The position numbers and the translations under genes were made by a program. A stretch of 6,005 bases of DNA from Halieaceae bacterium (lineage in GTDB: Bacteria; Pseudomonadota; Gammaproteobacteria; Pseudomonadales; Halieaceae), in the NCBI GenBank assembly GCA_003520285.1, contig DOVB01000130.1, positions 1-6,005 on the forward strand, given 5' to 3'. This document shows positions 1 to 6,005 of this stretch, piece after piece. The first letter of the stretch is position 1; each line of letters begins with the position of its first letter. The notes beneath the pieces were generated by a model. It did not search any database. It was given only the letters and a program-made list of their open reading frames with translations, and was not told the DNA's origin.

Positions 1-902
1 TACGAGCCAGACCGAGAAACCAGCGGCTCGAAACTAAAAAATTCTTCGGCGAGTCCAGCCAAGACGCCATTATTGCTGGTGTCGGAAATAAAGGCGTCAA
101 GGGCGTCGACGAGAGCTGCGCTTTGACCCTTGCTACTGGCGTACCAGACCAGCGACTGTGACACCGGGAGCGTAAATGCGACTTTTAGTCGAGGAAATAG
201 GGGCTGCTGCAGCGAATACTCATAGTCATCTAGGATCGCAAATGGGCTGTCCTCGCTGATACTGTCGAGTAAATCGGTGGCATCAACGCTGGCAATAGCT
301 TCCCAGCGTAGCTTTGGGTGCTCTTGCACCAGTTGCTCAAGCAGTTGAGCATGGCTGGATTCGGCAGGGACGATGATGACATGATCATACAGATCTTCGA
401 TCGAGGTGGGTCTAAAGCTGCCTGATTGGTAAATCACCTGTGGTTTTACTGTGAAATAAGCCTGCGAATGCAAGAAATCATTGGCTCGTTGATCAGTGAG
501 CGTGAGTCCAGCGGCAGCGATGTGCGCAGTGCCCTCGCGCAGATTCCTGAACATGCCGGGCAGGGTATTGGTATTAACCATCACCAGATCAACGCCCAGG
601 CCATCGGCGAAGCGCTTCATGAGCTGATACTCAAATCCAGTGGAGCCGGTGTTATCGCGGTAGAACGTGGTCGGACTCGTGCGGGTGACGACTCTCAGTT
701 CTCCACTTTTGCGAATTTCTTCAAGTGTATCCGATGGCTCGCAGCCAGCTAAGAATAATGCACCTACAGCGAACAGCAGCGACTGTATTAAACGCTTGGG
801 AGTCAGTTGGTACTTTATGAGCCAAGTCGTCGCCAGTTCGCCCCAACTAGGGTAAACTGCGCACCTTTCTGGTCTTAGACAGCATGGAGTCTTATTAGAC
901 AT
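1..902 (-). CDS. mltF: Membrane-bound lytic murein transglycosylase F, 5' part (cut by left window edge)
   Basis: The minus strand reads open from an ATG at 902-900 to the left edge (300 codons, no stop). MltF is an outer-membrane lipoprotein that cleaves peptidoglycan glycan strands, releasing 1,6-anhydromuramyl products. Only its regulatory half is visible. Residues about 37-54 form a hydrophobic stretch ending in the lipobox LAGC, with lipidated Cys54 at 743-741. The next residue is Glu, not Asp, which fits sorting to the outer membrane. From about residue 59 the protein is a type 3 solute-binding-protein fold: [14 protein letters not shown], then [41 protein letters not shown] and LFPRLKVAF. 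This order matches MltF family members from memory. The C-terminal SLT domain with its catalytic Glu is outside the window. The gene diverges from purL, a common gammaproteobacterial arrangement. The start is uncertain: no ATG, GTG or TTG occurs in frame between 902 and the lipobox. Non-canonical CTG at 836 or 809, or ATA at 818, would give a signal peptide of more usual length. Family assignment is firm; the start is not. Confidence 0.9.
   Translation of the reverse strand, partial: MSNKTPCCLRPERCAVYPSWGELATTWLIKYQLTPKRLIQSLLFAVGALFLAGCEPSDTLEEIRKSGELRVVTRTSPTTFYRDNTGSTGFEYQLMKRFADGLGVDLVMVNTNTLPGMFRNLREGTAHIAAAGLTLTDQRANDFLHSQAYFTVKPQVIYQSGSFRPTSIEDLYDHVIIVPAESSHAQLLEQLVQEHPKLRWEAIASVDATDLLDSISEDSPFAILDDYEYSLQQPLFPRLKVAFTLPVSQSLVWYASSKGQSAALVDALDAFISDTSNNGVLAGLAEEFFSFEPLVSRSGS
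741..830 (-). other. Lipoprotein signal sequence of MltF
   Basis: Read on the minus strand, this stretch encodes a basic segment (IKYQLTPKR), a hydrophobic core ([13 protein letters not shown]) and the lipobox LAGC. The Cys codon is at 743-741. This is the classic n-region, h-region and signal peptidase II pattern. It would anchor MltF to the outer membrane, because the residue after Cys is Glu rather than the inner-membrane retention signal Asp. The part that looks like a signal peptide begins near residue 29 of the longest frame, which is why the ATG at 902 may not be the true start. Confidence 0.85.
886..889 (+). promoter_or_regulatory. Probable Shine-Dalgarno for purL
   Basis: GGAG lies 11 nt before the purL ATG at 901, slightly longer than ideal spacing. 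No better purine-rich match occurs closer to the start. The ATG itself is fixed by homology: the translated N-terminus [14 protein letters not shown] lines up with the start of enterobacterial PurL (MEILRG...ALS.FR). Confidence 0.55.
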
Positions 903-3900
903 GCTCATTCTCCGCGGCGGCGTCGCACTCTCTGACTTTCGTCTCATCAAGATCAACCAGCAGCTGTCGCATCTCGCTACCGGTTATCGAGTCGTAGATA
1001 CCCATTACGCGTACCTGGTCGCCCTGAGATCGCCGTTGAACGAGACGCAGCTCGGACGACTCACCGCGCTCTTGAGCGCAGCCTCCGAGATTCCGTTGAG
1101 TGACGACCTCGTCGATCAGTGTATCGTAAGTCCTCGCGTGGGTACTATATCCCCGTGGTCATCGAAAGCAACCGAGATCGCGCGGCAGTGCAGCTTGGCG
1201 GACGTGTTGCGAATTGAGCGCGTGTTGGTGTATCGGCTGGATCAATCGCTCAAAGCCAATGATGAGCGCTCTCTGACGCCACTGTGGGATCGTATGACCC
1301 AATCAGTGTGGCGCGACTGGGGAGCACTAGCGTCCCTTTTTGCAGAACATGATCCCGCACCGTTAGAGCAGGTCCCAGTATGGTCAAGTGGCACTTCAGA
1401 GGGTCTGCTCACGGCGAATCAAAAGCTTGGACTGGCGCTTGCTGAAGATGAGGTCGATTATTTAACAGACAGCTTTACAGCGCTCGGTCGGGATGCAACT
1501 GACGTTGAGTTGATGATGTTTGCGCAAGCCAATTCTGAGCATTGTCGGCACAAGATTTTTAATGCCAGCTGGACCATTGATGGGATTGATCAGCCTTATT
1601 CTCTGTTCCAAATGATACGCAACACCTATGAAAAGTCTGGCACACAGGTGTTATCGGCTTATTCTGACAATGCTGCCGTGATAGAAGGCACCGACGGCTA
1701 TCGATTCTATCCCTGTTACGAGTCTGGACAATATACCGAAAGTTATGAGCCGATCCACTTGCTCATGAAGGTAGAAACACACAATCATCCAACGGCGATA
1801 GAGCCATTTTCTGGAGCTGCAACCGGTGCCGGTGGTGAGATCAGAGATGAAGGGGCGGTGGGTCGAGGCTCGAAACCTAAAGTCGGTCTGACCGGTTTTA
1901 GTGTGTCACATTTGCAACTCGCGGATTTTCCAAGACCGTGGGAGAGCGATTACGGTAAGCCAACTCGGATCGTATCGGCGCTGGATATTATGATAGACGG
2001 CCCTCTTGGTGGCGCCGCTTTCAACAATGAGTTCGGACGTCCCAATTTGAATGGCTACTTTAGAAGTTTTGAACTCAGTCTAAACTCCGGAGACCAGTCA
2101 CAGGTGTTCGGATACCACAAGCCGATTATGATTGCGGGTGGTTACGGTAACATTCGCGCTGAACACGTTCAAAAAGGCGAATTTGGCCCAGGAGCCCACC
2201 TGGTTGTGCTTGGTGGACCGGCGATGCAGATTGGCTTAGGTGGCGGTGCAGCGTCGTCGATGGCAAGCGGCAGTTCCGATGAAAGTCTAGATTTTGCGTC
2301 GGTTCAGCGCCATAACCCCGAGATGGAGCGGCGCTGTCAAGAGGTCATAGATCGATGCTGGCAGCTCGGGTCAAATAACCCTATCGCGTTTATACACGAC
2401 GTCGGTGCTGGCGGTTTATCGAATGCATTGCCTGAATTGGTGAAAGATGGTGGCAGAGGCGGCCGCTTTCAGCTGCGTGATATCCCTAACGATGAGCCAG
2501 GGATGTCGCCATTGGCGCTGTGGTGTAACGAGTCGCAAGAACGTTATGTGATCGCGATAGAGCCAGAGCATTTCGAGATGTTTCGGACTATTTGTGAGCG
2601 TGAGAGATGTCCGTTTGCCTGTGTAGGTGTGGCCACTGAAGAGCAAGAGATTACCGTTTACGACGGCTTCTTCGAGAATTCGCCGGTCGATCTTCCAATG
2701 AGCGTTCTGTTCGGCAAACCACCTAAAATGCACCGCAGCGTGAGTCGCAAACAGGCGCCGCTCACGCCGCTTGATTTCCAGTGTACTTTTAGCGAGGCAC
2801 TTGAACGAGTCCTGACTCAGCCGACGGTAGCTAGCAAGCAGTTCTTGATTACCATTGGTGATCGCACTATCACAGGTCTCGTTGCAAGAGATCAAATGGT
2901 GGGGCCTTTGCAAGTGCCGGTGGCAGATTGTGCAGTCACTACAATCGACTACCGAGGCTATGCCGGAGAGGCCATGGCAATGGGTGAGCGCACCCCGGTC
3001 GCTCTCATCTCTGGTCCTGCATCGGGTCGATTGGCGGTAGCTGAAGCCATCACCAATGTAGCAGCGACAGATATCGGTTGTTTGTCGAAGGTGAAATTAT
3101 CCGCGAACTGGATGTGTGCAGCTGGATTTGAAGATCATGATGCGATCTTGTATGACACGGTAGAAGCGGTCGGGATGGCATTCTGTCCTGAGCTCGGGAT
3201 TACCATTCCCGTGGGTAAAGACTCGATGTCCATGCGCACGGTATGGGATGAAGCAGGAGCAGCGAAATCTGTTACCGCGCCTGTCTCGGTGATAATTTCT
3301 GCATTTACACCGGTGCGCGATGTAAGAAATACCGTGACACCACAGCTTCAGAACGATGCCGATGCGCCTATTTTACTGATTGACCTAGGGCGATCAAAAA
3401 ACCGCTTAGGGGGATCCATCTTGGCTCAGTGCTACGGGCAGCTTGGCGACCAGTGTCCAGATATTGAAGCCAGCGATCTCAAAGCGTTGTTTGAGTTGAT
3501 CCAGTGGGGTGTGAGTCACGAGGCCCTGTTGGCTTATCACGATCGATCTGATGGCGGTTTAATGACTACCTTGCTAGAAATGAGTTTCGCGGGCCGACTT
3601 GGGCTAGATTTATCTTTTGCGATACCCAGCGATCGCGCTCTTGGCGCCCTATTTGCCGAAGAAATCGGTGCAGTAGTGCAGCTTGCACCATCGAAAGCGG
3701 ATCAATTCATGGCACAGACCGTGGCACTTGGGATCTCAGATCTCGTCGTACCGTTGGGCTTTGTTGATGATGAAGACAGTATCAGCATCCGCGTCGAAGA
3801 TGGCGTGTTATACGAAGGTCAGCGATCTAAATTGCAGCAACTGTGGTCTCGAACCAGTTTCGAAATCCAGAAATTGCGCGACAACCCGGTCTGTGCGGAG

Positions 3901-4776
3901 CAAGAATTTGCGCAGATTGCGAAGTTGGATCCCGGTTTGAATGCGGTTCTGAGCTTCGATCATACGGAAGATCCTGCGGCGCCGTATCTCAATACTGGCC
4001 ATCGTCCAAAGGTGGCGGTGTTGCGAGAGCAGGGTGTAAACGGTCAGCAGGAAATGGCGGCTGCCTTTCACCTGGCCGGTTTTGATGCTATTGACGTGCA
4101 CATGAGTGACTTAATCTCTGGCCGGCGTGCACTTGATTCGTTCAAAGGATTGGTGGCCTGTGGCGGCTTTTCTTACGGTGATGTTTTGGGGGCAGGGTCA
4201 GGCTGGGCCAAGAGTATTCTGTTCAATGAAGCTCTGTCGTCGCAATTCCAAGCGTTTTTCGATCGTCCAGACACTTTTGCGCTAGGCGTGTGTAATGGTT
4301 GTCAGATGCTGTCACAACTATCACCTCTGATACCCGGAGCAACCCATTGGCCCAGGTTTGAACGCAATTTGTCGGAACAGTTCGAAGCGCGGTTAGTATT
4401 GACCGAGGTGCTTGAATCTCCCTCGATTCTGCTGCAGGGTATGGCTGGATCACGCCTGCCTATCGCAGTGGCCCACGGTGAAGGAAGAGCGGTTTGGTCC
4501 AAAGATGTGAGTGAACAGCAGGGGTTGAAATCAGGGTTAGTGGCCCTCAGATATACTGACAATCTGGGTGAGGCAACCGAGATATACCCTGCGAACCCCA
4601 ACGGTTCGGCCAATGGGGCAACAGGTTTTACAACGCCAGATGGACGAATCACGATTATGATGCCTCATCCGGAACGTGTGTTTAGAGCAGTGCAGCATTC
4701 ATGGTGTCCCTCGGAGTGGCAGGGCGATGCACCTTGGTTGAGGCTGTTCCGCAATGCTCGGCTGTGGGTGAACTAG
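901..4776 (+). CDS. purL: Phosphoribosylformylglycinamidine synthase (FGAM synthase), single-chain type
   Basis: Complete 1291-residue cytosolic enzyme; the E. coli protein is 1295. It converts FGAR, ATP and glutamine to FGAM, the fourth step of de novo purine synthesis. An N-terminal PurS-like domain (about 1-150, with [17 protein letters not shown]) is followed by a short linker. Two tandem AIRS-like synthase halves come next. Visible motifs are [14 protein letters not shown] (207-220), [11 protein letters not shown] (290-300), [12 protein letters not shown] (370-381), [13 protein letters not shown] (445-457), [15 protein letters not shown] (498-512), CNESQERY (542-549), PVGKDSMSM (770-778) and YHDRSDGGL (879-887). 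The C-terminal class I glutamine amidotransferase domain starts near 1034. Its triad is visible: nucleophile Cys1131 in GVCNGCQ, His1256 and Glu1258 in MMPHPER. The end, [10 protein letters not shown], is the usual C-terminus. No frameshift or missing catalytic residue is seen. This is the fused form typical of gammaproteobacteria and eukaryotes, rather than separate PurS, PurL and PurQ. No PurR operator was recognised upstream. Confidence 0.99.
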   Translation: MLILRGGVALSDFRLIKINQQLSHLATGYRVVDTHYAYLVALRSPLNETQLGRLTALLSAASEIPLSDDLVDQCIVSPRVGTISPWSSKATEIARQCSLADVLRIERVLVYRLDQSLKANDERSLTPLWDRMTQSVWRDWGALASLFAEHDPAPLEQVPVWSSGTSEGLLTANQKLGLALAEDEVDYLTDSFTALGRDATDVELMMFAQANSEHCRHKIFNASWTIDGIDQPYSLFQMIRNTYEKSGTQVLSAYSDNAAVIEGTDGYRFYPCYESGQYTESYEPIHLLMKVETHNHPTAIEPFSGAATGAGGEIRDEGAVGRGSKPKVGLTGFSVSHLQLADFPRPWESDYGKPTRIVSALDIMIDGPLGGAAFNNEFGRPNLNGYFRSFELSLNSGDQSQVFGYHKPIMIAGGYGNIRAEHVQKGEFGPGAHLVVLGGPAMQIGLGGGAASSMASGSSDESLDFASVQRHNPEMERRCQEVIDRCWQLGSNNPIAFIHDVGAGGLSNALPELVKDGGRGGRFQLRDIPNDEPGMSPLALWCNESQERYVIAIEPEHFEMFRTICERERCPFACVGVATEEQEITVYDGFFENSPVDLPMSVLFGKPPKMHRSVSRKQAPLTPLDFQCTFSEALERVLTQPTVASKQFLITIGDRTITGLVARDQMVGPLQVPVADCAVTTIDYRGYAGEAMAMGERTPVALISGPASGRLAVAEAITNVAATDIGCLSKVKLSANWMCAAGFEDHDAILYDTVEAVGMAFCPELGITIPVGKDSMSMRTVWDEAGAAKSVTAPVSVIISAFTPVRDVRNTVTPQLQNDADAPILLIDLGRSKNRLGGSILAQCYGQLGDQCPDIEASDLKALFELIQWGVSHEALLAYHDRSDGGLMTTLLEMSFAGRLGLDLSFAIPSDRALGALFAEEIGAVVQLAPSKADQFMAQTVALGISDLVVPLGFVDDEDSISIRVEDGVLYEGQRSKLQQLWSRTSFEIQKLRDNPVCAEQEFAQIAKLDPGLNAVLSFDHTEDPAAPYLNTGHRPKVAVLREQGVNGQQEMAAAFHLAGFDAIDVHMSDLISGRRALDSFKGLVACGGFSYGDVLGAGSGWAKSILFNEALSSQFQAFFDRPDTFALGVCNGCQMLSQLSPLIPGATHWPRFERNLSEQFEARLVLTEVLESPSILLQGMAGSRLPIAVAHGEGRAVWSKDVSEQQGLKSGLVALRYTDNLGEATEIYPANPNGSANGATGFTTPDGRITIMMPHPERVFRAVQHSWCPSEWQGDAPWLRLFRNARLWVN
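908..913 (-). promoter_or_regulatory. Possible Shine-Dalgarno for the mltF ATG at 902, inside purL
   Basis: On the minus strand these bases read GGAGAA. The GGAG core (913-910) lies 7 nt before the ATG at 902-900, good spacing for a ribosome binding site. It supports use of that start. However, the same bases encode Leu4-Arg5 of PurL (the conserved ILRG start of that protein), so the match could be forced by PurL coding and carry no function. Confidence 0.3.
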
Positions 4777-4811
4777 CGTGGGTGAACCGCTTAAGTATGG
4801 TTCCCTTCGCT

Positions 4812-4839
4812 TTGCCGATGCAGACCGGGCCCTCATAAA
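4812..4839 (+). promoter_or_regulatory. Weak candidate sigma-70 promoter for secD
   Basis: TTGCCG (4812-4817) and CATAAA (4834-4839) each match four of six consensus bases and are separated by 16 bp. Transcription would start near 4846, leaving a leader of roughly 27 nt before the secD ATG. It lies in the only gap between purL and secD. Such partial matches are common by chance, so this is a suggestion only; secD could equally be read through from purL. Confidence 0.2.
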
Positions 4840-4872
4840 CACTAAATTCAGAGCGACTGTGCAGAGATCCCT

Positions 4873-6005
4873 ATGTTAAATCGTTATTCACTATGGCAAA
4901 ACCTGCTTATTCTGTGGGTTATTTTGGTCGGGTTTTTCTACGCGGCGCCCAATCTTTACGCGCCCGATCCGGCCGTGCAAATCACCAGTGCTAGCAGTGG
5001 TCAAGTCATCGATGCGGCCACCTTGAATCGTGCTTTGCTGGCGCTTGAAGAAGCCGAGGTAGAGCACTTTGGCGAGGAAATCTCTGCGAATGGACGCAAT
5101 GCACTTATTCGCCTACGGTCAGCCGATAAGCAACTCATTGGGCAGGCGAGGATTGCGCGAGCGCTAGGTGATGGCTATATCGTAGCACTCAATTTGGCAC
5201 CTACGACGCCAGAGTGGCTGAGTAACTGGGGCGCGACCCCAATGAAACTTGGACTTGATCTGAGTGGAGGCGTCCACTTCAAACTAGAAGTAGATGCCGA
5301 GGCCGCGCTCGAGCGCAGGTATGAATTTTACTTGAGCTCGGTCAAAAAAGTGTTGCGGGAAAATCGGGTGAGGGGTCTGGTTGAGCTCACCGAGTCTGGT
5401 GTCGTGATGGCAAAGCTGGGTACAGCAGAGGAGCGTGAACTGGCGCGTCAAGCCATTGCCGATGAAATGCCAGAGCTTGTTCTTGACAGGGTTGATAATG
5501 AAGAGGGTTTTGCGGTCACTGCGAGTATGACCGAGCAGGCGAAGGCAGAGTTGATTGACTATGCCGTTGCTCAGAACCTCACCACATTGCGCAATCGAGT
5601 GAATGAGCTCGGTGTGTCGGAGCCTCTGGTGCAGCGCCAGGGCCGGAACCGCATTGTGGTCGAGTTGCCTGGTATCCAAGACACGGCAGAAGCCAAACGG
5701 ATTCTGGGAAAAGTGGCTAACCTAGAGTTTCGGCTAGTGGCAGCATCGGATGCGAGCCCGTCAGAGCGGCAGCGATTTGAGTATCGTGGTGATGATCGAC
5801 AGGGCATGAGTGAATGGCTCGAGCGCGGTCTGATCATCACAGGAGAGCGCGTCGCGAATGCGGCAGCCGGGTTTGATCAGAATGGACGCCCGAACGTCAG
5901 TATCAGCCTAGATGGCGAGGGTGGTACTTTAATGTCCCGAGCAACGCGAAACAATGTGAAGCGACGCATGGGCGTGTTGTTCATTGAACGCAAGTTCAAG
6001 ACGCG
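4873..6005 (+). CDS. secD: Protein translocase subunit SecD, 5' part (cut by right window edge)
   Basis: SecD is an inner-membrane subunit of the SecDF complex, which works with SecYEG and uses the proton motive force to help pull exported proteins into the periplasm. The window holds 377 codons of a protein usually a little over 600 residues long. The start MLNRYSLW, the first membrane span (about 8-28, NLLILWVILVGFFYAAP) and DPAVQIT match E. coli SecD from memory. The first periplasmic domain follows. It carries MKLGLDLSGGVHF (124-136, the conserved D1 motif), LRNRVNELGVSEPLVQRQG (239-257) and IVVELPGIQD (261-270). The visible part ends in the conserved NVSISLDGEGG region, before membrane spans 2-6. 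A purine-rich AGAGA (4863-4867) lies 5 nt before the ATG. The gene begins 96 bp after purL. yajC, the usual upstream partner, is not there; secF would be expected downstream, outside the window. Confidence 0.97.
   Translation, partial: MLNRYSLWQNLLILWVILVGFFYAAPNLYAPDPAVQITSASSGQVIDAATLNRALLALEEAEVEHFGEEISANGRNALIRLRSADKQLIGQARIARALGDGYIVALNLAPTTPEWLSNWGATPMKLGLDLSGGVHFKLEVDAEAALERRYEFYLSSVKKVLRENRVRGLVELTESGVVMAKLGTAEERELARQAIADEMPELVLDRVDNEEGFAVTASMTEQAKAELIDYAVAQNLTTLRNRVNELGVSEPLVQRQGRNRIVVELPGIQDTAEAKRILGKVANLEFRLVAASDASPSERQRFEYRGDDRQGMSEWLERGLIITGERVANAAAGFDQNGRPNVSISLDGEGGTLMSRATRNNVKRRMGVLFIERKFKT

Noticed and set aside
426..855. Two plus-strand open frames (426-752 and 667-855) before purL
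   Set aside because: Both are antisense to mltF, whose minus-strand frame matches a known family over the whole stretch. Their translations resemble no family I know.
781..900. PurR operator or clear sigma-70 promoter upstream of purL
   Set aside because: I looked for the ACGCAAACGTTTNCNT-type box and for paired -35 and -10 elements. Only isolated partial matches, such as TAAACT at 853-858 with no partner, are present.
875..901. Direct repeat TTAGACA (875-881 and 895-901) spaced 20 bp apart just before purL
   Set aside because: Seven bases repeated once is weak. The spacing of about two helical turns is suggestive of an operator, but I know no regulator with this site and the second copy runs into the start codon.
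2416..2913. 165-codon open frame antisense to purL
   Set aside because: It lies entirely within conserved PurL synthase-domain coding on the other strand. Its translation has no recognisable domain, and purL is intact there. Long antisense frames are expected in conserved coding sequence of this composition.
4777..4872. Rho-independent terminator between purL and secD
   Set aside because: No GC-rich hairpin followed by a T run is visible. GGGCCC at 4827-4832 is only a short palindrome.
5284..5840. Two overlapping minus-strand frames inside secD
   Set aside because: The plus-strand frame is continuous, recognisable SecD through this stretch, so these are shadow frames.

Overview
This window reads as a chromosomal housekeeping segment of a gammaproteobacterium. 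The full-length, single-chain PurL, the divergently oriented MltF-type lytic transglycosylase beside it, and a SecD whose N-terminus resembles the enterobacterial protein all support this. I cannot place it below class level. Base composition looks moderate and even, with no sign of a recently acquired block.

Layout: the left end up to about 740-902 is the minus-strand 5' part of mltF. It encodes a lipoprotein signal and the periplasmic solute-binding-like domain; the catalytic domain lies beyond the left edge. Positions 901-4776 on the plus strand hold a complete purL, the enzyme of the fourth step of purine synthesis. A 96-bp gap follows, holding a possible promoter and a doubtful 33-codon frame. 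From 4873 to the right edge is the 5' part of secD, a subunit of the Sec translocon's SecDF accessory complex. There is no gene-free stretch over 300 bases.

The three genes do not form one pathway: envelope recycling (MltF), nucleotide synthesis (PurL) and protein export (SecD). Three points deserve a second look. The only canonical start codon for mltF shares the tetranucleotide CATG with the purL start. The mltF leader is unusually long if that start is used. secD follows purL directly, instead of following yajC as it usually does in this class. I saw no mobile element, CRISPR array, RNA gene or defence-like system, and I do not think this window contains a previously undescribed system.
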